DNA from: Sulfurospirillum sp. UCH001 | Lineage (GTDB): Bacteria; Campylobacterota; Campylobacteria; Campylobacterales; Sulfurospirillaceae | Direction: 5' to 3' | Length of the DNA: 64,000 nt | Assembly (NCBI RefSeq): GCF_001548035.1 | Contig: NZ_AP014723.1 | Coordinates: 806,001 to 870,000 of the forward strand | Shown here: in pieces, positions 34,336 to 43,751 of the stretch | Position numbering within the stretch: the first letter of the stretch is position 1 | Layout: each line of letters begins with the position of its first letter | Notes under the pieces: generated by a model | Databases searched by the model: none | Seen by the model: only the letters and a program-made list of their open reading frames with translations | What the model was told of the DNA's origin: nothing | Translations under genes and position numbers: made by a program

Positions 34336-35010
34336 ATGTCCCATAATCCATTAAAACACCTGAGCATCCTTTTTGTTGAAGATGAAGATCGTATACGTAA
34401 GCACATAACAAACTCTTTACGTTATATTGTTCAAGATGTTCAAGAAGCAAGCAATGGCAAAGAAGCGCTTGAAATTCTTAAGCATTTCTCTCCTGATATC
34501 ATTATCACAGACCTTGAAATGCCTGTCATGAACGGAGTAGATTTTATTAAGACCATACGCAACAATGGTCTTGATACATGTGTTGTTGTGTTAACTGCGC
34601 ATACGAATAATGAATATCTTTTACCTTTGATTAATGCTCATATTGAGCATTATATTGTTAAGCCTATTCGTTTTGAAAAAATGTTGCATATTCTTCAACT
34701 ATGTAATGCCAAATTAACAAAACTAAAAGATAGTCAAGATCTTCCAAAAGGTTATAGTTACGATTGGAATCAAAAGATGCTGAGTTATGAAAATCAACAG
34801 ATTGTATTGACAAGAAAAGAGATTGCTTTTTTAGAGCTTCTCTTTCAAAATATGCACCGTATTGTTACCTATGATGAGTTTCAGCAGCATGTTTGGGTAA
34901 ATGCAGTCATGACAGATGATGCAATTCGCTCTCTAGTCCGTAACCTTCGGGCTAAACTACCAATAGATATTATTAGCAATTTATCGGGGATTGGATATAA
35001 AATTGAATAG
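34336..35010 (+). CDS. OmpR-family response regulator 2
   Basis: 224 residues, paralogue of the regulator at 28703. Receiver with EDED acidic cluster and Asp59 (IIITDLEMP), VKPI motif, then a winged-helix domain with MTDDAIRSLVRNLRAKLP and GIGYKIE. The close match of the recognition region to regulator 1 suggests that both read the same or overlapping DNA sites. The gene overlaps the following binding-protein gene. Confidence 0.88.
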   Translation: MSHNPLKHLSILFVEDEDRIRKHITNSLRYIVQDVQEASNGKEALEILKHFSPDIIITDLEMPVMNGVDFIKTIRNNGLDTCVVVLTAHTNNEYLLPLINAHIEHYIVKPIRFEKMLHILQLCNAKLTKLKDSQDLPKGYSYDWNQKMLSYENQQIVLTRKEIAFLELLFQNMHRIVTYDEFQQHVWVNAVMTDDAIRSLVRNLRAKLPIDIISNLSGIGYKIE

Positions 35011-36640
35011 AATTTTAACTCTATTTTTACTTTGTATTAGTATTCAGCTTTTTGCTGTATCTGAGTATGCCGTAGATAAAGCTTCTGAAATAAGCCTTAC
35101 AGAAAAAAATAATTCATCACATCTTAATGTTTACATTCCATCTTTACCCTATGCGTATATTATGAGATTAATTAATGGCACTTTAGTGAGACTAAGTGAT
35201 TCCCCTCAAGGATGGGAGTATTACATAGCATATAGACACAAAAAAATAGATGATATCACCTATGATTTTTGGTTACGTCATGATGTAAAATTTCAAGATG
35301 GTACACCTCTTGATGCAGACGCTGTTGTGAATAATTTTAATCACTTTTTACAAGGTGCCTTTACCTACACCGATATTCATCACAAATTAAAATCTGTTAA
35401 AAAAATTGATAATTATCATATACGTATTCAACTTAATGAGCCTTACGGAATGCTTTTTCATGATTTAGCAAGGATCAATCTTTATACGACAGAGTATTAT
35501 AAGCATCATAAATGGTCCAAAAGCATTACTGCGGAAAATACAGCGATTACAGGGCCTTATGGTGCTGGACCTTATATACTCGTATCTGGTTATGCTACTG
35601 GGCTTACGCAGAGTGATACAGTTGAATTAAAAGCTAATCCATATTATTATGAAGAAGAAAAACCCTACATCCAAAACCTTACAATTTACACACGAAAACC
35701 TGTTGAACACGTTATTGAAGAACTGGCCAATGAAGAAGGGAAGATGGATATTGCCTTTATCCCATTGAATAAAAAAACGGAAATTGTAAATTCTAAATAT
35801 GCAAAATTAGTTACAATTCCTTCGACGACGACGCTTAGTTTTCATATGAATTTGATGAACCCACATACCCCTTTGCATGATATCCGTATTCGTCAAGCCC
35901 TTAATCAAGCTCTAGATCAAGAAAAACTTGTCAAATTTGCGTATAAAGGTGAAGGTGTTATCTCTCCTTTCCCTATTTCTTCAAATATGCCTTCTGCTTA
36001 TGCACTTTCCAAAGAGTATACACTTCATCCTCCTCATTCATTTAGCCAGGAAGAATTGAAAGCTATTTTAAATGGGCTAACATTGAAAATTATTACGCAG
36101 GATAGATTTTTACCCATTTGCAAAGGTATCGAATATCAGTTGAAAGCATATGGGGTTACACTCCTTTATGATATTACCAGTGATGAAAAATATGTTTTCA
36201 AAAAATTATTGACTAATCGAGAAAATCATTTTGATTGGGATTTTTTAATATGGGGTAATGAGGATTGGTATGGACACCCTTGGGCAACAATGTTTACATT
36301 TTATACGCAGAATCAATGGTCCTCTATTGATGAAGATAATACCTTAGATGAGTATATTAGAACATTATTTACACTGGATAAAACAGATAATAAATTTATT
36401 CCATTAGTTGAAGCTATTTTAAAGCATCTTTATAATCAATCTTACATGTTGAGCATTCCTTCTCCAAATACTGTCATTGGGATGAATAAGGAAGTAGATT
36501 TTATTCCTTCATCTGTAGCAATTATGCGCCTATGGGAAGCGAAAATTACCCCTTATCACTGGTCTATACGAGGTAACAAATCTCTTCCCAAAGAGCGTTT
36601 AGATTATCAACTACCTAAAAGGCTACACCCAAATGAATAA
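34991..36640 (+). CDS. Orphan SBP_bac_5-family solute-binding protein 2
   Basis: About 549 residues, paralogous to the protein at 29382 along its length: signal peptide (ILTLFLLCISIQLFA), LRHDVKFQDGTPLDADAVVNNF and GPYGAGPYILVSGYATG. Again no ABC transporter subunits are present, and the gene is sandwiched between and overlaps regulator and kinase genes. The start is a TTG (34991, or 35003). The gene is more AT-rich than its paralogue. A periplasmic ligand-sensing role is inferred; the ligand may be the oxidant of the neighbouring TorA-like reductase. Confidence 0.8.
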   Translation: MDIKLNRILTLFLLCISIQLFAVSEYAVDKASEISLTEKNNSSHLNVYIPSLPYAYIMRLINGTLVRLSDSPQGWEYYIAYRHKKIDDITYDFWLRHDVKFQDGTPLDADAVVNNFNHFLQGAFTYTDIHHKLKSVKKIDNYHIRIQLNEPYGMLFHDLARINLYTTEYYKHHKWSKSITAENTAITGPYGAGPYILVSGYATGLTQSDTVELKANPYYYEEEKPYIQNLTIYTRKPVEHVIEELANEEGKMDIAFIPLNKKTEIVNSKYAKLVTIPSTTTLSFHMNLMNPHTPLHDIRIRQALNQALDQEKLVKFAYKGEGVISPFPISSNMPSAYALSKEYTLHPPHSFSQEELKAILNGLTLKIITQDRFLPICKGIEYQLKAYGVTLLYDITSDEKYVFKKLLTNRENHFDWDFLIWGNEDWYGHPWATMFTFYTQNQWSSIDEDNTLDEYIRTLFTLDKTDNKFIPLVEAILKHLYNQSYMLSIPSPNTVIGMNKEVDFIPSSVAIMRLWEAKITPYHWSIRGNKSLPKERLDYQLPKRLHPNE

Positions 36641-38288
36641 CTTTAGTATCCGTGCAAAATTTCTTATTTTAGGTATCATTGGACTTATCTCATTCCTCTC
36701 GTTGGCTCTTTTGTCTCTCAACATCAACCAAAAAGGGTTTGATAATCTTCAAAATGTTTTTACTGACTTTAAAAAAGTTCAAAATATTCAAAGTGACTAT
36801 ATTGAGCCTCTTTTTGTGATTCGAGAAACTATTTTAACTTTAGTAATGTCACCCAACGATGAATATAAAAAAGGCGCGGATGAGCGTCTTTTTCCCCTCA
36901 TTGAAGAGATAAAGAGTCGTTTTCAAAATGTCCCTGAAGTCCTTCAAAAAAAGTGGCTAGCGTATGAGCGTTCTCTGCAAACTACCCGTCAATACGCACT
37001 AGAAGGATTCGATGAAGGCTCATTTATGAATGCCGTTTCAGATGAGAGAGAAGCATTTTATCAGCTTATATTTCAACTTAAAAACTTACAAGAAGAACGT
37101 CTTGAATTGTCCCAAAAAACATTTAATAATGCTGAAAATACTGTTTTACAAAGTCATTACTATTTAATTGCTGGATTTGTACTTATAGGATTAATCAGTT
37201 TTCTTTTCGACTCAATTATTGTGAAACAAATTGTAAGCTCCATCGAAAAAGTCCAACAAGGACTTAAATCGTTTTTTATCTACTTGCGCCATCAAAAACC
37301 CTACGATGAAGAGCTGTTTATTCACATTGAACACAACGATGAGCTTGGTAAAATGGCGGAAGCGATCAATCAGCGTGTTGCTGAGATTCAAGAAGCACTC
37401 CACCAAGACAGACTACTTATCCAAGAAGCCACAGAGACCGTGAACAATCTCAAAGAAGGAAAATTTGGACAACGCTTGCACAGTAGTGCTGATTATCCAG
37501 AGCTCAATGCCCTAAAAGACGTGATGAACGCCATGATCGATAATCTGGAGCGAAAAATTCAAGAGGAGATAACTAGACGTAGTGATCAAGAAAAGCTACT
37601 CGTCCAACAATCAAAACTAGCAGCCATTGGTAATATGCTCGGCAATATCGCACACCAATGGCGACAACCCATCAGTGAAATCAATGCTATTTTGATGGAG
37701 ATTGAGGCTATTAGCCGTTATCATACCCTTACCCAAGAGGTACTCATCTCAAATCTTAAACTCTGTTACGATGTGACAGACCATATGTCCAACACCATAT
37801 GCGACTTTCAAAATTTCTTTAAACCCTCCAAAGAGCAAGAGCATTTTAGTGTCATTGAGGCGTGTAACAATGCTGTTTCTATTATCAGTTCTTCATTAAA
37901 ATTTCATAATATTACACTTGTCTATACAACTACCAGTAAAGATAGTTTTGTTTTAGGCTACCCTAATGAATTTTCTCATGCTATTTTAAATATTCTCTCT
38001 AATGCAAAAGACATTTTAGTGGAACGAAAATGTGAAAATCCGTGCATTACATTGAACATAAAAATGGGAAAAAAATTTACCATCATTCGTATTGAGGATA
38101 ACGGTGGTGGAATTATTTCAGAGAATATAGAGCGTATTTTTGAGCCTTACTTTACGACCAAACACGCTAAACAGGGCACAGGTATTGGCCTGTATATGAC
38201 AAAATCTATTATAGAAAACAATATGCAAGGTTATGTCAGCGTTGAAAACACATCAAAAGGAGCCTTGTTTACTATCAAAATTCGTTAA
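36633..38288 (+). CDS. Membrane histidine kinase 2
   Basis: 551 residues, paralogous to the kinase at 31045. Helices near 8-30 and 175-195 frame a periplasmic region, followed by HisKA with His341 (NIAHQWRQP) and HATPase motifs NILSNAKDIL, DNGGGI and TGIGLYMTK. The start ATG overlaps the binding-protein gene by 8 bp. The periplasmic part differs more from kinase 1 than the catalytic part does, which fits sensing through different binding proteins. Confidence 0.87.
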   Translation: MNNFSIRAKFLILGIIGLISFLSLALLSLNINQKGFDNLQNVFTDFKKVQNIQSDYIEPLFVIRETILTLVMSPNDEYKKGADERLFPLIEEIKSRFQNVPEVLQKKWLAYERSLQTTRQYALEGFDEGSFMNAVSDEREAFYQLIFQLKNLQEERLELSQKTFNNAENTVLQSHYYLIAGFVLIGLISFLFDSIIVKQIVSSIEKVQQGLKSFFIYLRHQKPYDEELFIHIEHNDELGKMAEAINQRVAEIQEALHQDRLLIQEATETVNNLKEGKFGQRLHSSADYPELNALKDVMNAMIDNLERKIQEEITRRSDQEKLLVQQSKLAAIGNMLGNIAHQWRQPISEINAILMEIEAISRYHTLTQEVLISNLKLCYDVTDHMSNTICDFQNFFKPSKEQEHFSVIEACNNAVSIISSSLKFHNITLVYTTTSKDSFVLGYPNEFSHAILNILSNAKDILVERKCENPCITLNIKMGKKFTIIRIEDNGGGIISENIERIFEPYFTTKHAKQGTGIGLYMTKSIIENNMQGYVSVENTSKGALFTIKIR

Positions 38289-38356
38289 TTTTTCTTTATT
38301 TTTACATTTTTTTGCCATTTTTACCCCATCAATTCACCGTTTTTCTTCTTTATACT
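38287..38356 (+). promoter_or_regulatory. 11-bp direct repeats and -10, cytochrome/torA-like operon
   Basis: Five in-phase 11-mers are visible from 38287 to 38341, the clearest being ATTTTTACATT (38298), TTTTTGCCATT (38309) and TTTACCCCATC (38320). Nine bases later comes -10 TATACT (38351-38356), the same gap as for porin 2 and the bc1 promoter. Confidence 0.62.
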
Positions 38357-38401
38357 TCTTACTAGTTCCTTGGAATAATCTTATATTACGGAGGTAGTTT
38401 T

Positions 38402-38974
38402 ATGCTAAAGAAAACCATCAGTGTCTTACTTGCATCAAGCGCATTGTTTGCTGGCGATGTATTGTATTCGGTGAAAGACAAACCTGTCTATTCAGATGCA
38501 ACTTCAACAAAAGTGATTGGAAAGTTGCTTCCAACCAATGCGATTGAAGTTCTTGTAGAAGAAGGCGAGAGAGTTAAATTTAAACTTAAAGGGTATCAAA
38601 ATCCAACAGCGCCAAATGTTATCTATTTTACAGATAAAGCGCGTATCTTTTCCTTAGCGTTTGCTAAAACAGCAACACCTGATATTAAAGTGGATGTTAA
38701 GGGCGAAAATGGAAAATGGAACAGCGTTAGTGTAGAAGCGTACACGACAAAAGGTGATTTTGAAAATAAAATGGAACCAATGATGGAAAGAGCAAGTAAG
38801 CTCTATTCAGACAATTGCTCTATTTGCCATACCCTTAATACTGTAGATCACTTTACTGCCAACCAATGGCCTTCAACATTTCGTGCAATGCTTGATAGAA
38901 CGCCAATCCAAAAAGAGGATGTTTGGTTAGTCATTGAGTATCTACAAAAAAATGCTAGCGATATGAAAAAATAA
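38402..38974 (+). CDS. Periplasmic monohaem cytochrome c, partner of TorA-like reductase
   Basis: 190 residues with signal peptide (MLKKTISVLLASSALFAG), a beta-rich N-terminal half and a single CSICH haem site (Cys139, Cys142, His143) in a C-terminal cytochrome domain. The layout and position match Cj0265c of Campylobacter jejuni, the cytochrome that sits with the TMAO/DMSO reductase Cj0264c. It probably passes electrons to the next gene's product. A GGAGG site precedes the ATG. It lies 10 bp upstream of the reductase gene. Confidence 0.82.
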   Translation: MLKKTISVLLASSALFAGDVLYSVKDKPVYSDATSTKVIGKLLPTNAIEVLVEEGERVKFKLKGYQNPTAPNVIYFTDKARIFSLAFAKTATPDIKVDVKGENGKWNSVSVEAYTTKGDFENKMEPMMERASKLYSDNCSICHTLNTVDHFTANQWPSTFRAMLDRTPIQKEDVWLVIEYLQKNASDMKK

Positions 38975-38984
38975 GGAGCTTCGT

Positions 38985-41531
38985 ATGGAACAAATAATCA
39001 GTAGAAGAAATTTTTTAAAGATCGGCGCTTCACTAGCGGCAGTTCCTGTTCTTTCGCATTTAACAGGAACTTATACACTTTTTGCACAAGAGATGTCTTC
39101 AGACTTAATCAAAAATGGTGAAGTGATGACAGGTGCTCACTGGGGTGTACTTAAAATTACTCTAAAAGATGGCAAAATTGTTGATTCAAAACCTGCGTAT
39201 ACTACGAGTACCATTCCAAACTCACTGCAAGTTAATACTGCTGATATGGTTTATAAATCACGTGTTAAATACCCAATGGTAAGAAAAAGCTATCTTGAAA
39301 ACCCAGACAATCCAAAATCAGCCCTTAGAGGTAGTGAAGAGTTTGTGCGTGTGAGTTACGAAGATGCCATTAAACTGGTTGCGAGAGAGCTTAAAAAAAC
39401 ACGTCAGCAAAAAGGATCTGAAAGTATTTTTGCAGGTGCTTATGGATGGAAAAGTGTTGGTAATGTTCATAACTCAAGAATTTTACTGCATCGTTTTATG
39501 AATCTTAGTGGTGGATTTACAGGAACATTAGGGGATTATTCAACAGGTGCAAGTCAAGTAATTATGCCACATGTGCTTGGAAGCATTGGAGTTTATGAGC
39601 AGCAAACCAGCTGGCCAGTTGTTTTACAACACTCTGATGTCGTTGTTATTTGGGGTGCAAATCCTATTTCTACGCTTAAAATTTCATGGCAGATTGATGA
39701 TGGACAAGCGTTTGCATACCTAGAAAAACTCAAACAAAGCGGTAAAAAAATTATCATTATTGATCCAAGACGTTCTGAAACTGCACGTTATTTTGATCAA
39801 GCGACATGGATATCTCCACTTCCAAATACGGACGTTGCGATGATGCTTGGTATGGCGCATCACCTCTATAGCAACAACAAAGTCAACAAAGAGTTCCTTG
39901 ACACGTACACCTTTGGCTTTGATAAGTTTAAAAGCTATCTTTTGGGCAAAGAAGACGGCATTGAAAAAAATGTTGCATGGGCAAGCAAAATTTGTAAAAT
40001 TAGTGAAAAAATCATTAAAGAGCTCGCTGAACTCTTCTTCGATAAACGTACGTTCATCATGAGTGGATGGGGTATGCAAAGAGCGCATCACGGCGAACAA
40101 CCACACTGGGCACTTGTTACTTTGGCATCGATGATTGGACAAATCGGCCAACCTGGTGGCGGTTTTTCACTAGGTCATCATTATAGTGGAGCAGGTGTTC
40201 CAACACGTAAAGGTGCTGCAATTGGTGGTATGAATGCTGCAAGTTTGGGTTTTTTCGATAAAGATGGAAAATTTGTTGGTACAAAAGCAGCAGACGCAGG
40301 TGAAAACAATACTGGTGAAAGTTGGAAACAAAAAGTTTCAGCATCTTCATTCCCTGTTGCAAGAATTTCAGATGCACTTTTAAATCCAGGAAAAACTATA
40401 CAACACAATGGTAAAAACATTACTTACCCAGATATTGACTTTATTTATTGGGTCGGTGGTAATCCATTTTCACATCACCAAGACACCAATACTCTTGTAA
40501 AAGCATGGAAAAAGCCACGTACGGTTGTTGTGAACTCCATCTACTGGACTCCAACAGCAAAAATGGCTGATATCGTTTTTCCTACGACCTCACAATACGA
40601 GAGAAATGATATCGCTATGATTGGTGATTACTCTAAACATGGAATTGCCCCTATGAAACAAGTGGTTGCAAAACAGAATGAAGCGCGTGATGATTATCAA
40701 ATTTTTTGTGACTTATGCCTTGCATATGCTGGTAAAGAGCTCTTCAATGCTTATACAGATAATGGTAAAAAAGAGATGGATTGGATCGAAGAGTACTACA
40801 ATACTGCTTACAATACAATTCTAAAAACACCACAACTCATTACCGACATGAAACCATTTAAAGAATTTTGGGCTACGAATAAGCCAGTTACATTTAGTTC
40901 AACTATGGAAAGTGAAGAATTTATTAAATTCAAAGATTTTATAGAAGATCCAATTTTACAACCACTAGGTACCCCTTCTGGTTTGATTGAAATTTATTCT
41001 GAAACGATTGCCAAGATGAACTACGATGATTGTAGAGCATATCCAAGTTGGTTTGAACCAGCTGAGTGGCTTGGAATGAAAAATAAACCGGCAGAGTTTC
41101 ATATGATCAGTGCCCATCCTCATGATCGTTTGCATTCTCAACAAAATCAAACAAGCCTACGTGATTCATACGCAGTAGCTGGACATGAGCCAATTTATAT
41201 CAATACCAAAGATGCGGCAAAAAAGGGTATTAAATCGGGTGATGTAGTACGTGTCTTTAACAAACGTGGTGAGATTCTTGCAGGTGCCGTGGTCACTAAT
41301 GACATTATGGAAGGTGTTGTCAATATCTATGAAGGTGTTTGGTATGATCCTGAAAAACCAGGCGTTTCAGGAAGTATTTGTAAAAATGGTAGTCCAAACC
41401 TTTTAACACTCGATATCCCAACTTCAAAATTGGCAAACGGCAATATTTCACATACAGCACTTGTTAATATCGAAAAATTCAAAGGTTCTAAAAAACCACT
41501 CACCGCATTTACGGCTCCAAAAGGCGCTTAA
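38985..41531 (+). CDS. TorA/BisC-like molybdoenzyme (TMAO/DMSO-type reductase)
   Basis: 848 residues. The twin-arginine signal SRRNFLKIG is at the N-terminus, with no N-terminal [4Fe-4S] cysteine motif, as in TorA, DorA and BisC. The molybdenum ligand is Ser186 in GDYSTGA, and typical segments FYWVGG-like and SGWGMQRAHHGEQPHW are present. It reduces N- or S-oxides in the periplasm. It is the counterpart of C. jejuni Cj0264c. Its own chaperone is not adjacent; the TorD-like gene at 24770 belongs to the other operon. A terminator follows. Confidence 0.87.
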   Translation: MEQIISRRNFLKIGASLAAVPVLSHLTGTYTLFAQEMSSDLIKNGEVMTGAHWGVLKITLKDGKIVDSKPAYTTSTIPNSLQVNTADMVYKSRVKYPMVRKSYLENPDNPKSALRGSEEFVRVSYEDAIKLVARELKKTRQQKGSESIFAGAYGWKSVGNVHNSRILLHRFMNLSGGFTGTLGDYSTGASQVIMPHVLGSIGVYEQQTSWPVVLQHSDVVVIWGANPISTLKISWQIDDGQAFAYLEKLKQSGKKIIIIDPRRSETARYFDQATWISPLPNTDVAMMLGMAHHLYSNNKVNKEFLDTYTFGFDKFKSYLLGKEDGIEKNVAWASKICKISEKIIKELAELFFDKRTFIMSGWGMQRAHHGEQPHWALVTLASMIGQIGQPGGGFSLGHHYSGAGVPTRKGAAIGGMNAASLGFFDKDGKFVGTKAADAGENNTGESWKQKVSASSFPVARISDALLNPGKTIQHNGKNITYPDIDFIYWVGGNPFSHHQDTNTLVKAWKKPRTVVVNSIYWTPTAKMADIVFPTTSQYERNDIAMIGDYSKHGIAPMKQVVAKQNEARDDYQIFCDLCLAYAGKELFNAYTDNGKKEMDWIEEYYNTAYNTILKTPQLITDMKPFKEFWATNKPVTFSSTMESEEFIKFKDFIEDPILQPLGTPSGLIEIYSETIAKMNYDDCRAYPSWFEPAEWLGMKNKPAEFHMISAHPHDRLHSQQNQTSLRDSYAVAGHEPIYINTKDAAKKGIKSGDVVRVFNKRGEILAGAVVTNDIMEGVVNIYEGVWYDPEKPGVSGSICKNGSPNLLTLDIPTSKLANGNISHTALVNIEKFKGSKKPLTAFTAPKGA

Positions 41532-41537
41532 GTCTCT

Positions 41538-41570
41538 AGCTCTTTCCTGATATTTGGGAAAGAGCTTCTT
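41538..41570 (+). terminator. Terminator after the TorA-like gene
   Basis: AGCTCTTTCC (41538-41547) pairs perfectly with 41557-41566, followed by a T/C-rich tail. Confidence 0.82.
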
Positions 41571-41607
41571 CTCCCTTCCATAATACCTTTTCATATACAA
41601 TAATTTT

Positions 41608-41656
41608 TAAATGTCATTTGTTTTAACATTTTTTTCCTATTTTTTTTTAATATGAT
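41608..41656 (+). promoter_or_regulatory. Repeats and -10, cytochrome c/bc1 operon
   Basis: TAAATGTCATT (41608), GTTTTAACATT (41620) and TTTTTCCTATT (41631-41641) are T-rich 11-mers, the first two separated by one extra base. Nine bases later comes -10 TATGAT (41651-41656). Confidence 0.52.
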
Positions 41657-41685
41657 TAACACATATTTTTTTAAGGAGAGTAAAA

Positions 41686-41979
41686 ATGAAACCAATCGTA
41701 AGAACAATAGCAATGGCTATTATCGTAGGCGCAGTAAGTGCACAAGCAACACCACTTTATACCAAGTGTGTAGCGTGTCATGGTGCAGAAGGGGAAAAAG
41801 CGGCATTAGGTAAAAGTATGATTATCAAAGATATGAGCAAAGCAGATTTTATCACTGCAATGAAAGGCTATAAAGATGGCTCATACGGTAAAGACCAAAA
41901 AGCACTTATGAAAGCTCAAGTAACTGCTCTTAGCGATGCGCAAATTGAAGAGATTGCCTCTTTTATCGTAAAAAAATAA
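41686..41979 (+). CDS. Small cytochrome c (c553-like)
   Basis: 97 residues with signal peptide ([14 protein letters not shown]), CVACH haem site near residue 29 and the class I fold with a C-terminal [16 protein letters not shown] helix. A Met ligand is present downstream. Likely a soluble periplasmic carrier between the bc1 complex and terminal reductases or oxidase. It is the first gene of the operon and ends 14 bp before the Rieske gene. Confidence 0.88.
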   Translation: MKPIVRTIAMAIIVGAVSAQATPLYTKCVACHGAEGEKAALGKSMIIKDMSKADFITAMKGYKDGSYGKDQKALMKAQVTALSDAQIEEIASFIVKK

Positions 41980-41993
41980 GTGAGCTAAAAACA

Positions 41994-42491
41994 ATGGCTC
42001 AAACTAGACGAGATTTTATAGGAATGGCACTAGGAGGCATCACTGCAGTGGGTGGTGTCTATGCTCTTGGTGCTATGAAAAAGAGTTGGGATCCACTTCC
42101 AAGTGTTCAATCTGCTGGATTTGTTACTGTAGATGTCTCTTCGATGAATGAAGCAGAAGTACGTACCATCCAATGGCGAGGTAAACCTGTATTTATTCTT
42201 CGTAAAAGTGTAGATATGCCAAAGAATCCAGCACGTGATATCACCATTGGTGAAAAAAGCTTTGTTGTGGTTATTGGTCTTTGTACACACCTTGGGTGCA
42301 TCCCTTCATGGGCTCCTGCAACCAAACAATTCAAATGTGCGTGTCATGGTGGAGAATTCGATGCCAGTGGTATCAATACCTTTGGACCACCACCTAGGCC
42401 TCTTGATATTCCTCCCTTTAAAGTTTCAGGCGAGTCTTTAGTGCTTGGTGAAGAAGGCGAAGAGTATAAAAAAATGATGAAAAAAGCGTAG
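41994..42491 (+). CDS. petA: Ubiquinol/menaquinol-cytochrome c reductase Rieske subunit
   Basis: 165 residues. The N-terminal twin-arginine-like [11 protein letters not shown] anchor is followed by the Rieske [2Fe-2S] motifs CTHLGC and CACHGG. It is the iron-sulfur subunit of the bc1 complex and the first of petABC. An AAAA-rich site precedes the start, and 9 bp separates it from petB. Confidence 0.95.
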   Translation: MAQTRRDFIGMALGGITAVGGVYALGAMKKSWDPLPSVQSAGFVTVDVSSMNEAEVRTIQWRGKPVFILRKSVDMPKNPARDITIGEKSFVVVIGLCTHLGCIPSWAPATKQFKCACHGGEFDASGINTFGPPPRPLDIPPFKVSGESLVLGEEGEEYKKMMKKA

Positions 42492-42500
42492 GAGTAGGGC

Positions 42501-43751
42501 ATGGCAGAAATTAGAAAAAGCGAAGGCTTTATAGATTGGCTTGACCAACGCTTAGCCGTCAAAGCATTTATGCGTGTGATGATGACTGAATACTGGATTC
42601 CTAAAAACATCAATTTTCTTTGGGCAATGGGTGTTGTTTTAGTAGTGCTCTTTGGTGTGTTATTGGTCACGGGACTTTTGTTATTGATGTACTATAAACC
42701 CGACATTAATTTAGCGTTTGATAGTGTCAACTACACCATTATGCAAGAAGTCGAGTATGGCTGGTTGTGGCGTCATATGCACGGAGTTGCAGCATCTGCT
42801 ACGTTTTTGATTATCTATATTCATCTTTTTACAGGCATTTACTATGGTTCCTATAAAAAAGGCAGAGAGATGATCTGGATAACGGGTATGGTGCTTTTTA
42901 TTGCCTTTTCTGCAGAAGCGTTTAGTGGCTATATGCTCCCTTGGGGACAGATGAGTTACTGGGCAGCACAGGTCATTACCAATCTTTTTAGTGGTATACC
43001 TGTCATTGGTGATGCTGTGGTGATTTGGATCCGTGGTGATTATGTCGTAGCCGATGCTACCCTCACTCGTTTCTTCATGCTTCACGTGGTGCTTTTACCA
43101 TTGGTGATTATTTTGGTGATTGCCGTGCATTTCTACTCGCTTCGTTTTCCGCATGTGAACAACGAATACTCTGAAGAGCTCGACTTTGAAAAAGAAGCAG
43201 AAAAATACCTAGATGGACGTAAAAAAGAGTCTAAAGTAGTGCCTTTTTGGCCAGTGTTCCTCTCCAAAGATTTCTTTGTGGTAGGGTTCTTTATGACATT
43301 TTTCTTCTTCCTTTGCTGTTATCATTTTGACTTTGCGATGGATCCGATCAACTTTGAACCCGCAAACTCGATGAAAACGCCAGCACATATCTATCCTGAG
43401 TGGTATTTCTTGTGGAACTATGAAGTCCTTCGAGGCTTTTTCTTTGATATCGCAGGTATCGCAGCGATGGATATTGGCTTAATTGCATTTGTTATCGCTA
43501 ACATGGTCTTTTTCGTCTTGCCATTTTTAGATCGCAATCCGATGAATACAGCACCTGCACATAAACGTCCTTTATTTAAGTACTGGTTCTGGATCTTGGT
43601 AGCGGATATGATCGTTCTAACCGTCTATGGCAAACTGCCTCCAACAGGTGTCAATGCATGGGTAGGCTTCTTTGCAGCTATCCTCTTTTTAGGGCTCTTT
43701 ATCGCCTTACCATTTATCACTAAAAAAGAAGCGAAAGGAGATGCACAATGA
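42501..43751 (+). CDS. petB: Cytochrome b subunit of the bc1 complex
   Basis: 416 residues with about eight membrane helices, the paired haem-b histidines in the LWRHMHGVAASATFLIIYIHLFTG and HVVLLPLVIILVIAVHFYSL helices, and the quinol-site PEWYF. It oxidises menaquinol in Campylobacterota. It overlaps petC by 4 bp. Confidence 0.96.
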   Translation: MAEIRKSEGFIDWLDQRLAVKAFMRVMMTEYWIPKNINFLWAMGVVLVVLFGVLLVTGLLLLMYYKPDINLAFDSVNYTIMQEVEYGWLWRHMHGVAASATFLIIYIHLFTGIYYGSYKKGREMIWITGMVLFIAFSAEAFSGYMLPWGQMSYWAAQVITNLFSGIPVIGDAVVIWIRGDYVVADATLTRFFMLHVVLLPLVIILVIAVHFYSLRFPHVNNEYSEELDFEKEAEKYLDGRKKESKVVPFWPVFLSKDFFVVGFFMTFFFFLCCYHFDFAMDPINFEPANSMKTPAHIYPEWYFLWNYEVLRGFFFDIAGIAAMDIGLIAFVIANMVFFVLPFLDRNPMNTAPAHKRPLFKYWFWILVADMIVLTVYGKLPPTGVNAWVGFFAAILFLGLFIALPFITKKEAKGDAQ

